Below, piece by piece: positions 25,259 through 33,359 of a stretch of DNA of 38,601 bases (its first letter is position 1; each line of letters opens with the position of its first letter). The notes under the pieces were generated by a model. It saw only the letters and a list, made by a program, of their open reading frames with translations, ran no database searches and was not told the origin of the DNA. The stretch covers positions 1-38,601 of the forward strand of contig JAFQTU010000076.1 in assembly GCA_017408905.1 (NCBI GenBank), read 5' to 3'. The position numbers were made by a program, and so were the translations under genes. Source of the DNA: Mailhella sp. (GTDB lineage Bacteria; Desulfobacterota; Desulfovibrionia; Desulfovibrionales; Desulfovibrionaceae).

Positions 25259-25806
25259 ACATTCTCCTTGGCGGCGTGCAGCCAGTTTTCCAGAGTCTTC
25301 AGGATGTCAGCCATGAGCGGGGAGGGGGAGGATTGGGCGGCCCGTTCGAGGAAGGCGGGGAGCCAGCGGGCCATGTGTTCCTGCACCAGCCATTCGCGGG
25401 CTTCGTGCAGGGTCTGGCGGGCTTCGTCGCTCTCTTCGCCCAGTTCCACCATGAACAGTCTTGCCCAGGCGTCCAGCTCGTAGGGCAGAAAGTCGTCAGG
25501 GACGCCGCCTTCAGGTACGGCAAGACCGAGGCCTAGGTAGAACTCGCGCACTTCCAGCGTGGAGCGGCCCATGAGCTGAGGTTCCTTTTCAAGGTAGATG
25601 GAAGCGAAGGGCGGTGCGGGCACGGCCTGCGGACCCACGAAAAGGCGGTTGAACTCGTATTCCAGTTCGCGCGCTTCGTCTTCGCCAAGGGTGCGGCCTG
25701 CACACAGTGCGGGCACGGCGTCGGCCATTTCCGTGGCACAGCCTGCGCTGAAGAAGTCGCGCAGGGCCATGGCAAGGCTCAGAGTGTGGTCGGCGTTGAG
25801 TGACAT
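25255..25806 (-). CDS. TorD/DmsD-family redox enzyme maturation chaperone
   Basis: 183 residues, all helical by composition, the length expected of TorD/DmsD proteins. The diagnostic EYEFNRLFVGPQAVPAPPFASIYL (E-x-x-x-L-F-x-G, then P-P-x-x-S-x-Y) is near residues 49-72. D-x-x-P-x-E-L and the following F-M segment (PDDFLPYELDAWARLFM) form the second motif. These chaperones bind the Tat signal of the catalytic subunit until the cofactor is inserted. The four-base overlap with dmsA supports that pairing. It is the first gene of the operon. Confidence 0.93.
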   Translation of the reverse strand: MSLNADHTLSLAMALRDFFSAGCATEMADAVPALCAGRTLGEDEARELEYEFNRLFVGPQAVPAPPFASIYLEKEPQLMGRSTLEVREFYLGLGLAVPEGGVPDDFLPYELDAWARLFMVELGEESDEARQTLHEAREWLVQEHMARWLPAFLERAAQSSPSPLMADILKTLENWLHAAKENV

Positions 25807-26046
25807 ATCTCCCCCATGTCATACATGGCATTTGAGAAAAGAAGCTTTTCCCATAATGGTCATATGCCATGAGGCGGGGGAAATACGCCAGAGAGAATCA
25901 TTGGGGAGAAATCGGGTATATGGGCATACCCGATGGACGCGGGATGCCTGTCCTGTGCCTGCCCGGCGCAGGACGAAGAAGAGAGGACGAACGAAGAGGC
26001 CCGACGTGGGGCGGCCGGGTGAGGCGGGAGGTGTGTACCGTGGGGG
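25807..26046. promoter_or_regulatory. Control region of the dms-type operon
   Basis: 240 bases between the regulator and the chaperone gene. CATGGCAT (25824-25831) and ATGCCATG (25864-25871) are an inverted pair separated by 32 bases, with GAAAAG/CTTTTC (25836-25850) between them. A perfect 9-bp inverted repeat, ATCGGGTAT/ATACCCGAT, spans 25911-25934 with a 6-base centre. The latter may be an operator or a weak terminator of the regulator gene. I cannot place -35 and -10 boxes with confidence. Confidence 0.45.
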
Positions 26047-27474
26047 CTAGAGCGATTCCTGCCCGGCCATGAGGTAGACAGAAAGCTGTTCGCCGTGGCC
26101 CTTCACACCGAGCTTGCGGCGTATGTTCTTGCGGTGCGTCTGCACGGTGTCGGGCGATATCTTCAGGATTTCGGCCACTTCCTTGGTGGATCGGCCTTCC
26201 TGTATGAGCTGGCAGACCTTGAGTTCCGAAAGGGTGAGCTTGCGCAGATCGGGGCTTTTGCCCAGCATGGCAGGGGCTGTGCCGCCCGACAGAAGGCGTT
26301 CGACCTGTTCGCGAATGAGGCGGGCTCGTTCGGAGCGGCGTGCGCTGTCGCCGTCTTCGGAAAGCTGGTTCAGGGCCGGGCCGAGGAAGCGCAGAAGGGT
26401 TTCGGCCATTTCTTCCCTGTCGCGCTCACGGGTCTTTTCCACGTTGTTCAGCACGTTGCGCAGGGTGATGTTCATCTCTTCCAGCCGTTCCTTTTCCTGA
26501 ACGAGATCGGCCGTGTGGCGGCGAATGGCCTTTTCCAGAAGCTCGCGCTCCATGGCGTGCGGCGTGATGTTGGTGAGCAGGACCAGATATTCCCGCGCAC
26601 TGGCAAGGCTGACGTCCGCAAGGGACGAGATGGACAGGCGGAACACCAGATCGTCGCTGAAGGGGGCTATTTCCACTGTCTGCCCGGCCGGATAGTAGCG
26701 GAAGAATTCTTCCGGCGTGTGGCCTTCGAGGCCCAGCACGTCCCACACCGGGCGACCGGTGACGTTCTCGCCTGCGTACTGGCGCAGGGCTCGGTTGGCG
26801 GCGGTGACGCGGCACTCGGCATCCATGACCAGCACGCAGTCCGACGTGGTGTTGAGGATGTTCTCGAAGCGGCACTTCTCCAGCGTGAGCATACGGAACA
26901 CGTCTTCGTAGGCTTCGGCCTCGGCATGGTGGCCCTTGGACATGCAGGCTTCCAGCCACAGCACTTCGAAGCTGGCGGCGTAGATATGGATCAGCGTTAC
27001 CGCATGGGAGCTGTCAGCAGGGGAAAAACGGGCGTCGCGTGCGGGCAGGAGCAGGAGCGCATCCTCCAGTGCCAGCACGAAGTTCTTGAAACAGCCGAGG
27101 AAAAGCCCGCCGTGTACGCCGCGCCGCCAATGGCGCATACCCATGGCAATGAGCCCGCCGCTCCAGTCGGCGCTGGTATCGCGCAGAAGTTCGAAGGTGG
27201 GCAGGAAGCCCTCGCGGCCATGCTTCAGAATGGGTTCGAGGAATATCTCGCAGGAGGCTATGCAGTCGGCCCGTTTGGCCGTAGTGAAGGAAAGGTAGCC
27301 CGACCGGCACATGCGCTGGGTCCAGAAGGCAAGGAAATCTTCCATCACGGCATCCAGCCCTTCGAGGGCGCGCAGGGCCGAACGCCAGTCTTCGGCGGAC
27401 AGCTTATGGAAGCCGGAATCCGCTTCTCCTGCGAAGGAAAGTGTGTTAGGCGTGGGGCTGAAACCTGATCCCAT
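26047..27474 (-). CDS. PAS domain LuxR-family transcriptional regulator
   Basis: 475 residues in three parts. The N-terminal 190 residues are helical, hold C56, C71, C75, C128 and C177, and match no family I recognise. A PAS domain follows (about 200-310), beginning FENILNTTSDCVLVMDAECRV, then a charged coiled coil (about 318-355). The LuxR helix-turn-helix is at 413-470 (LTLSELKVCQLIQEG, STKEVAEIL, SPDTVQTHRKNIRRKLG). Lying directly upstream of the molybdoenzyme operon on the same strand, it probably activates that operon in response to an acceptor or redox signal. That link is inferred from position. Confidence 0.9.
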   Translation of the reverse strand: MGSGFSPTPNTLSFAGEADSGFHKLSAEDWRSALRALEGLDAVMEDFLAFWTQRMCRSGYLSFTTAKRADCIASCEIFLEPILKHGREGFLPTFELLRDTSADWSGGLIAMGMRHWRRGVHGGLFLGCFKNFVLALEDALLLLPARDARFSPADSSHAVTLIHIYAASFEVLWLEACMSKGHHAEAEAYEDVFRMLTLEKCRFENILNTTSDCVLVMDAECRVTAANRALRQYAGENVTGRPVWDVLGLEGHTPEEFFRYYPAGQTVEIAPFSDDLVFRLSISSLADVSLASAREYLVLLTNITPHAMERELLEKAIRRHTADLVQEKERLEEMNITLRNVLNNVEKTRERDREEMAETLLRFLGPALNQLSEDGDSARRSERARLIREQVERLLSGGTAPAMLGKSPDLRKLTLSELKVCQLIQEGRSTKEVAEILKISPDTVQTHRKNIRRKLGVKGHGEQLSVYLMAGQESL

Positions 27475-27502
27475 ACGTCACCGCCAGAGAGGGGATACTG
27501 TT

Positions 27503-27889
27503 ATGCGAAGGAAAACTGTTTCACTCTTACTTTTGTTGCTTCTTTCTGTCATTCCTGTCAAGGCGTTCGGCGGGGCCAGTACGCAGAATGGCGTTACAGT
27601 CAGCTTGCCCGACAGCGCCAAGGTCAACGAAAAGGTGCGGCTCTTGATAGAATCCGCTCATTACATTCCTGCGGGAGGATTCTGGCGCGTGGACGTGACC
27701 TGGAGCGAAAAACCGGAAGGGCGCGCCCCGGAAGTGCTGGCCGGAGTACCGGAAACGGATATTCGTTTCTTCGTGCCCGGCAGGTATCGCTGTGCTGTGG
27801 AAACGGGCATCGTCGTCAAGGGGAGCTGTGCAGGTGTGACCTACGACAAGCTTTCCACGCATGTCTTTGAGGTGGAGGTCAAGCAATAG
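27503..27889 (+). CDS. Small secreted protein of unknown function
   Basis: 128 residues with a Sec signal peptide (MRRKTVSLLLLLLLSVIPVKA, cleavage near residue 21). The mature part looks beta-rich and includes GVTVSLPDSAKVNEKVRLLIESAHYIP and FFVPGRYRCAVETGIVVKGSC. Two cysteines, in YRCAVE and GSCAGV, could form a disulfide in the periplasm. I do not recognise the family. ATG 27503 has GAGGGGA upstream. The gene diverges from the regulator 28 bases away, so the two may share control elements; it is separated from the ABC importer by a long leader. Confidence 0.7.
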   Translation: MRRKTVSLLLLLLLSVIPVKAFGGASTQNGVTVSLPDSAKVNEKVRLLIESAHYIPAGGFWRVDVTWSEKPEGRAPEVLAGVPETDIRFFVPGRYRCAVETGIVVKGSCAGVTYDKLSTHVFEVEVKQ

Positions 27890-28266
27890 AGGCTCCGTGC
27901 AGTGCAGAAGCAGACCAGGAGACAGGAGAATAACTGGAAAGCATTGTTATGGCGAGGTGCGCGAGCTTTTACCTAAGCTGAGAGCATCGGTTTTTGCAGG
28001 GAATTTGAAAGGCAAGGGACGCACTGCTGGCATATCACATTCGTGGTATGCCTTTCTTTTTACCCTTGCTTCTATCTTTGACAGAGACTGCGAATCTCTA
28101 CAGGATCGTGCGGAGAACGATGTTTTTCCGGTCAGAGCCAGTTATCATGCCTGTGCAAGGGGTTTAGGAGGAAAATATATTGTAGATGAGGGAAAAAGGT
28201 GATACTTTTCACCCAAAAGTATCGCTAGGCTCTTTGCGATATCAACCTCAACGGAAGGAGTTTCTC
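27890..28266 (+). promoter_or_regulatory. Structured leader before the ABC importer
   Basis: 377 bases of lower GC than the surroundings, with no convincing gene. A 10-bp hairpin with a following T run forms an intrinsic terminator at 28029-28061. Beyond it TTGACA (28078-28083) is spaced 17 bases from CAGGAT (28101-28106), a possible promoter. A perfect GATACTTTT/AAAAGTATC hairpin (28201-28223) lies 43 bases before the ATG. A segment near 27957-28003 (GGTGC, CTGAGAG, GCAGGGAA) recalls pieces of a TPP riboswitch but lacks the GAACCTGA arm. Confidence 0.45.
28029..28061 (+). terminator. Intrinsic terminator in the leader
   Basis: GGCATATCAC pairs with GTGGTATGCC (one G-T pair, loop ATTC) and is followed by TTTCTTTTT. 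It may end the transcript of the secreted protein or attenuate the importer. Confidence 0.85.
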
Positions 28267-29265
28267 ATGAAACGCCGTTTCACTGCCGCTCTCGCCGGCC
28301 TTGCCCTGTCCGCTCTTCTCGTGGCCCCTGCTTCTCAGGCCTCAGCTGCGGATCTCGTCATCTACACCTCCATGAAGGAAGCCCTCATCGGCCCCATGAC
28401 CAAGGCCTTCATGGCAAAGCATCCTGACATCAAGGTCGACCATCAGTCCGCCGGTGCCGGTAAGCTCATGGCTAAGATCGCCGCCGAACGTCAGTCCGGC
28501 ACCATCCTTGCCGACATCCTCTGGACCAGTGAAGTGCCGGACTTCTACGCCCTGAAGCGCGAAGGCCTGCTCGAACCTTACGTTTCCCCCAATGCCAAGG
28601 ATATCCTGAATCCCCTGCCTGACTTCGACGGCTCCTTCACTCCCATCCGTCTCGGCACCCTCGGCATCGTGTACAATACCCGCTTCATGAAGAAGGCTCC
28701 TGAAAAGTGGAGCGACCTCTTTGAAAAGAAGAACTCTCCCTTCGGCATCGCCAACCCCGCCCTCTCCGGCACTGCCTTCGTATCCGTGTTCCTGCTGAGC
28801 GAACAGTTCGGCTGGGACTTCTTCAAGGATCTGAAGAAGAACAAGGCCAAGATGGGTAAGGGCTCCGGCCAGGTCATCGACGATACCGCCAAGGGCGACC
28901 TGCTCGCCTGCCTCGGCGTGGACTACCAGACCTTCAGCAAGATCGACAAGGGCGCCTACCTCGGCATGGCCTATCCGCCTGAAATGCTCGTGGTTCCCAG
29001 CCCCGCCGCCATCTTCAAGAATTCTCCCAACCTCGAAGCCGCTAAGAAGTTCATCGACTTCATGCTGACCGAAGAATGCCAGAAGATCGTGGCCGAAAAC
29101 GGCACCCTGCCCGTGCATCCCGGCGTGAAGGTCCCGGCCAAGTACAACCTGCCCGACCAGACCGAAGCCATGAAGCGCGCTATCCCCATCGACTACCCCA
29201 AGCTGATCACCTCCAAGCAGGCTACTGTTGATCAGTTCACCGAAATCTTCGGTAAGAAGAAGTAA
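28267..29265 (+). CDS. ABC importer periplasmic binding protein (AfuA/FbpA-like)
   Basis: 332 residues with a Sec signal peptide (cleavage near ASA-AD, residue 28). The fold is that of the AfuA type: LVIYTSMKEALIGPMTKAFMAKHPDI, GKLMAKIAAERQSGTILADILW, GTLGIVYNTRF and a C-terminal IDFMLTEECQKIVAENGTLPVHPGV. This group carries ferric iron, thiamine, 2-aminoethylphosphonate or other small solutes. The paired tyrosines that bind iron in FbpA are not obvious (the region reads GAYLGMAYPPEM), so I do not call it an iron carrier. AAGGAG precedes the ATG. A terminator follows, before the transporter genes. Confidence 0.9.
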   Translation: MKRRFTAALAGLALSALLVAPASQASAADLVIYTSMKEALIGPMTKAFMAKHPDIKVDHQSAGAGKLMAKIAAERQSGTILADILWTSEVPDFYALKREGLLEPYVSPNAKDILNPLPDFDGSFTPIRLGTLGIVYNTRFMKKAPEKWSDLFEKKNSPFGIANPALSGTAFVSVFLLSEQFGWDFFKDLKKNKAKMGKGSGQVIDDTAKGDLLACLGVDYQTFSKIDKGAYLGMAYPPEMLVVPSPAAIFKNSPNLEAAKKFIDFMLTEECQKIVAENGTLPVHPGVKVPAKYNLPDQTEAMKRAIPIDYPKLITSKQATVDQFTEIFGKKK

Positions 29266-29275
29266 GAAGCCATGA

Positions 29276-29316
29276 TAAGGGCAGGGCGTTCTCGCGTCCT
29301 GCCCTTACTGTTTTTT
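29276..29316 (+). terminator. Internal terminator between binding protein and transporter genes
   Basis: TAAGGGCAGG (29276-29285) pairs with CCTGCCCTTA (29298-29307) and is followed by CTG and six T residues. Partial read-through would give more binding protein than membrane components, a common arrangement in importer operons. Confidence 0.85.
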
Positions 29317-29393
29317 GCGGCGGCTCAGCCCGCGTCATCAGCATTTTCCGCGCTGGCGGAACAGGCGCTTCCGAAACAGCGAAAGGATCTTTT

Positions 29394-30482
29394 ATGGCAA
29401 CCATTGAAGTCAAAAACGTAGCGAAAAAGTACGGTAAGAAAACCGTGCTCGAGAAGCTTTCGCTTACTGTGAAGGACGGCGAGTGCTTTACTCTGCTCGG
29501 TCCTTCCGGCTGCGGCAAGACGGTTCTGCTCCGCCTTATCGCAGGTTTCGAAGTGCCGGATGAGGGCACTATTTCCATTGGCGAAGATCTTGTGGCCGAT
29601 GGTTCTTCCAGGCGCATCATCGCCCCCAACGAGCGCGGTCTGGGCGTCGTGTTCCAGGACTACGCCGTGTGGCCGCACAAGAACGTGTACCAGAACATCG
29701 CCTATCCTCTGGAACTGGCCAAGGTCCCGGCGGAAGAGCTGAAGAAGCGCGTCATGGATACCGTGCATCTGGTGGGCCTGACCAATCTTGAAAAGCGTCT
29801 GCCTTCCGAACTTTCCGGCGGTCAGCAGCAGCGCGTGGCTCTGGCCCGCGCCCTTGTGGCTCGCCCGGCCCTGCTCCTGCTCGATGAGCCGCTCTGCAAC
29901 CTCGACGCCAATCTCCGCGAAGAAATGCGCTTCGAGATCAAGATGCTCCAGCGCAACCTTGGCGTGACCATCCTTTACGTCACCCACGATCAGGAAGTGG
30001 CCCTCGCCATTTCCGACCGTGTAGGCATCATGGACGAAAAGGGTACGATCCGTCAGATAGCCTCGCCGGAAGAGATTTTCGAACATCCTGTCGATGAATT
30101 CGTGTTCCGCTTCATGGGCGTGACCAATATCCTCGATGTGCGCATAGAAGGCGGCAAGGCCCTGCTGGCCGACGGTACTCCTGTTCCGTGGCTCAAGGAC
30201 GGCGAACTTCCTGCCGAGGGTACGAAGTGGCATGTTGGCTTCCGCCCCTCTGATGTCATGCTGCTGCCCGCAGGCGAAGGTGTGCCTTCTGCTATCCGTC
30301 GTGCCAGCTTCCTCGGCGCCATGACCGAATACCGTCTTGACCTCGGCGGGCAGGAGATCCGTACCGAAGTCGATACCCTGACCATGCACATGGACAGCGG
30401 CCTCTTCAAGGAAGGCGATCCCTGCGGTATCGGCCTCAGGCAGATACACTGGTTCCCCGCCGAAGAGAAGGAGGATGCCTAA
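29394..30482 (+). CDS. ABC importer ATPase 1
   Basis: 362 residues. Walker A is at 36-43 (GPSGCGKT), the Q-loop at VVFQDYAVWPH, the signature at 140-147 (LSGGQQQR), Walker B DEP at 164-166 and the H-loop histidine at 198. The C-terminal 120 residues form the TOBE-like regulatory part of the iron/sugar/spermidine ATPase group. The long first half of the loop (EDLVADGSSRRIIAPNERGLG) fits the FbpC-like subtype. Its stop abuts the permease ATG. A second, different ATPase gene lies behind the permease, so the two probably form a heterodimer. Confidence 0.93.
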   Translation: MATIEVKNVAKKYGKKTVLEKLSLTVKDGECFTLLGPSGCGKTVLLRLIAGFEVPDEGTISIGEDLVADGSSRRIIAPNERGLGVVFQDYAVWPHKNVYQNIAYPLELAKVPAEELKKRVMDTVHLVGLTNLEKRLPSELSGGQQQRVALARALVARPALLLLDEPLCNLDANLREEMRFEIKMLQRNLGVTILYVTHDQEVALAISDRVGIMDEKGTIRQIASPEEIFEHPVDEFVFRFMGVTNILDVRIEGGKALLADGTPVPWLKDGELPAEGTKWHVGFRPSDVMLLPAGEGVPSAIRRASFLGAMTEYRLDLGGQEIRTEVDTLTMHMDSGLFKEGDPCGIGLRQIHWFPAEEKEDA

Positions 30483-32171
30483 ATGCCCGTCATGAAACGC
30501 CGTTCTTTCGGTGTGCCCGAAATGCTCCTCTTCCTGTCGGTGGCCATCCTTGTCATCGTGGTTGCCGTACCTGTTCTGCTCATCCTCTATACGTCCTTCT
30601 TTGTGGACGGGCATTTCAACGCCGGGCAGGTCATGTCCATCCTGTCCGAGCCGGATATCTATGAAGCCCTCTTGAACTCCCTGTTCATCGCCAGCGGTAC
30701 CTGCATCATGTCCACCTTCATAGGCACGCTGTTCGCCTGGCTGGTGGTGCGTACTGACCTGCCGTACAAGGGCTTCATGAAAACGCTTTTCCTCGTGCCC
30801 TTCATGCTGCCGTCCTTCATCGGCGCTATCGCGTGGAAGATGCTGCTTTCGCCCCGCTCCGGCTACATCAACATTCTGCTGATGGACCTCTTCAACCTTG
30901 AAGAGCCGGTGTTCGACATCTACGGCTACGGCGGTATCATGGCTATCGAAACCATGTACCTCTTCCCCTTCGTGTTCATTCAGGTCTGCGGCGCCCTTGA
31001 GCGCATGGATCCCACGCTGGAAGAATCCGCCCGTATCTCCGGTGCCAGCCTGCTCACCATCACCCGCAAGATCACCCTGCCCCTCATGGCGCCTTCCATC
31101 ATGAGCGGCGCGCTCCTCATCGTGCTGTACTCCATGGCGCACTTCGGTACCGTGGCCGTGCTGGGCATGGAAAACGGCATCTTCAACATCCCCGTTCTCA
31201 TCTACGAGAAGATACACCAGTCGGCAGGCAGTTTCGATTCCATCCGCGCTGGTACCGTTATGGCCGCCGTGCTCATCGTTTCGGCCGCCTTCATCATCTG
31301 GCTGCAGAACAAGGTGCTTTCGCGCGGGCGTTACCAGATCATCGCGGGTAAGAGCTTCCGCCCCATGGAAGTCAAACTTCGCGGCCTGCGTATCCCGCTG
31401 TTCATCTTCTGCCTCGCCTACATCGGCTTCACCATCGTTCTTCCCACTGTGACCATCTTCCTCGTGGGCGGTCTTTCCACCTACGGCGTGGATATCACCT
31501 GGGAAAACCTGAGCCTCGACAACTACAAGTTCATCCTCTTCGAATGGGACCTCACCCGCGACGCTATCTGGAACAGCGTCTCGCTGGGCCTCGGTGCCGC
31601 CGTCATCACCATGTTCGCTGGCGTCATGATTTCCTACGTTATCGTGAAGATGCAGGTGCGCGGCAAGGGCATCCTTGAATTTCTCGGTATGCTTCCCTTC
31701 TCCGTACCCGGTTCCGTTATCGCCCTCGGCGTCATCCTTGCGTGGAGCGGCAAGTTCGGCATCAATCTTTACAATACGGTATGGATCATCCTCGTCTCGT
31801 ACATCGCGCGCTACATGGCTTTCTCGCTCAAGGCCAACTCGGCGGCGCTGGAACAGGTGCATGACTCGCTGGTGGAGGCCGCACGAGCCTGCGGCGCAGG
31901 TATGGGACAGGCCTTGAAGGATATCGTTCTGCCGCTGGTGCGCCCCGGCATGTTCGCGGCCTTCTTCCTCATCTTCCTGCCGGCCATGCGTGAACTCACC
32001 GTGTCCATCATGCTCTATGCCCCCACCACCCGTACCATCGGCGTGGCCATCTACACCCTGAACGAAGACGGTGAAACCGTGCTCTCGGCGGCCCTCGCCG
32101 GTATCGCGCTCATCATCATCGTCACCGGTCAGAGCGTCATCAAATACTTCCAGAACAGGAAGGCAGGGTAA
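30483..32171 (+). CDS. ABC importer permease, fused double-domain type
   Basis: 562 residues with about twelve membrane segments in two homologous halves, as in FbpB and ThiP. Each half has an EAA loop that contacts an ATPase: LEESARISGASLLTITRKITLPLMAP near residue 180-205 and LVEAARACGAGMGQALKDIVLPLVRP near 462-487. One polypeptide thus supplies the whole pore. Having two different EAA loops and two different ATPases in one operon suggests a fixed pairing. It begins directly at the ATPase 1 stop and ends three bases before ATPase 2. Confidence 0.93.
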   Translation: MPVMKRRSFGVPEMLLFLSVAILVIVVAVPVLLILYTSFFVDGHFNAGQVMSILSEPDIYEALLNSLFIASGTCIMSTFIGTLFAWLVVRTDLPYKGFMKTLFLVPFMLPSFIGAIAWKMLLSPRSGYINILLMDLFNLEEPVFDIYGYGGIMAIETMYLFPFVFIQVCGALERMDPTLEESARISGASLLTITRKITLPLMAPSIMSGALLIVLYSMAHFGTVAVLGMENGIFNIPVLIYEKIHQSAGSFDSIRAGTVMAAVLIVSAAFIIWLQNKVLSRGRYQIIAGKSFRPMEVKLRGLRIPLFIFCLAYIGFTIVLPTVTIFLVGGLSTYGVDITWENLSLDNYKFILFEWDLTRDAIWNSVSLGLGAAVITMFAGVMISYVIVKMQVRGKGILEFLGMLPFSVPGSVIALGVILAWSGKFGINLYNTVWIILVSYIARYMAFSLKANSAALEQVHDSLVEAARACGAGMGQALKDIVLPLVRPGMFAAFFLIFLPAMRELTVSIMLYAPTTRTIGVAIYTLNEDGETVLSAALAGIALIIIVTGQSVIKYFQNRKAG

Positions 32172-32174
32172 GCC

Positions 32175-33218
32175 ATGTCGTATGTACGTCTTGTTAATGT
32201 AACGAAAAAGTTTGGTTCGGTGACGGCCGTCGATAAGCTGAACCTTGAGATCAACAAGGGTGAATGTTTCTCCATGCTCGGGCCTTCCGGCTGCGGCAAG
32301 ACCACCACGCTCCGCATGGTGGCGGGCTTTGAAGACCTTGACGACGGTGAGATCCATGTGGGCGAACGTCTGCTTTCCGCCAAGCGCCGCAACTTCTACG
32401 TCCCGCCGGAAAAGCGCGACTTCGGCATGGTGTTTCAGGCTTTTGCCGTGTGGCCGCACCTGAGCGTATACGAGAACGTGGCCTTCCCCCTGCGCCTGCG
32501 CAAGCTCTCCTCGCAGGAGATCGACGCCCGTACCAAGGACGCTCTTGAACACACCAACCTTCTGCACGTGGCCAACGACAGCCCGGACTCCCTGTCCGGC
32601 GGCGGTAAACAGCGTGTGGCTCTGGCCCGCGCCCTTGCCATCAATCCTGACGTGATGCTGCTGGACGAGCCGCTCTCCAGCCTCGACCCGCATCTGCGCG
32701 AAGAAATGCGCTTCGAGATCAAGGATCTCCAGCGTCACTACGGCTTCACCATCATCTACGTGACCCACGACCAGAGCGAGGCCATGGCCCTCTCTGACCG
32801 CATCATGGTCATGAAGAACGGTGTGGTACAGCAGATCGATACTCCCTTCAACGTGTACACGCATCCGGCCAACAAGTTCGTGTTCAGCTTCATCGGCCTC
32901 TCGAATTTCACCGATGTCGCGGCTGAAGACGCCAAGGTCTACGTGAAGGGCTCCGACCTCATCCTTCCCTACAGCGGTGAGGAACGCGGCGGCCTGTTCA
33001 CCATGGCCACCCGTCCTTCCGAGATCGACTTCGTGGCTGAAGGCGGCCTGCGCGGCGAGGTGGTGCGTCGCACCTATCTTGGCGATATCGTGGACTATAG
33101 CATTAAGGTTGGCGAACAGTTCCTGCGCGTGCAGAAGGGGCGTAACGATGTGCGCCTGAACGAAGGCGAGATCTGCGGGCTCAAGTTCAAGCATCCGTTC
33201 TGGTACGACGCCGACTAA
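32175..33218 (+). CDS. ABC importer ATPase 2
   Basis: 347 residues with all nucleotide-binding motifs: Walker A 36-43 (GPSGCGKT), Q-loop MVFQAFAVWPH, signature LSGGGKQR (140-147), Walker B DEP (164-166) and H198 in THDQ. The signature reads GGGKQR where the partner has GGQQQR. It resembles ATPase 1 over the core but differs throughout the C-terminal regulatory region, so it is an old duplicate, not a recent copy. The operon ends with a strong terminator 38 bases on. Confidence 0.93.
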   Translation: MSYVRLVNVTKKFGSVTAVDKLNLEINKGECFSMLGPSGCGKTTTLRMVAGFEDLDDGEIHVGERLLSAKRRNFYVPPEKRDFGMVFQAFAVWPHLSVYENVAFPLRLRKLSSQEIDARTKDALEHTNLLHVANDSPDSLSGGGKQRVALARALAINPDVMLLDEPLSSLDPHLREEMRFEIKDLQRHYGFTIIYVTHDQSEAMALSDRIMVMKNGVVQQIDTPFNVYTHPANKFVFSFIGLSNFTDVAAEDAKVYVKGSDLILPYSGEERGGLFTMATRPSEIDFVAEGGLRGEVVRRTYLGDIVDYSIKVGEQFLRVQKGRNDVRLNEGEICGLKFKHPFWYDAD

Positions 33219-33256
33219 AAAACGGCTCGTTCCGCCATAAGCCTTGACCAGTAAAG

Positions 33257-33294
33257 AAGGGCATCTTCCATGTACGCGGGAGATGCCCTTTTTT
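33257..33294 (+). terminator. Terminator of the ABC importer operon
   Basis: AAGGGCATCT (33257-33266) and AGATGCCCTT (33281-33290) form a perfect 10-bp stem, followed by four more T residues. Confidence 0.88.
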
Positions 33295-33305
33295 GGTTAA
33301 AAAAC

Positions 33306-33340
33306 GAAAAAGCCCCTCCGGGGTGCGGAAGGGCTTTTTT
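33306..33340 (-). terminator. Terminator of the malic enzyme gene
   Basis: AAAAAGCCC and GGGCTTTTTT flank a TCCG/CGGA inner stem with one mismatch. The T run on the minus strand lies at 33301-33311 and another on the plus strand at 33335-33340, so it can work in both directions. Confidence 0.8.
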
Positions 33341-33359
33341 CAGCTTTGGGCCTTGCGGC

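Noticed and set aside
27957..28003. TPP riboswitch
   Set aside because: GGTGC, CTGAGAG and GCAGGGAA are present in order, but the essential GAACCTGA arm is missing and the middle is too short.
27861..28202. 113-codon open frame in the leader
   Set aside because: No ribosome site, crosses the strong terminator at 28029-28061, composition unlike a protein.
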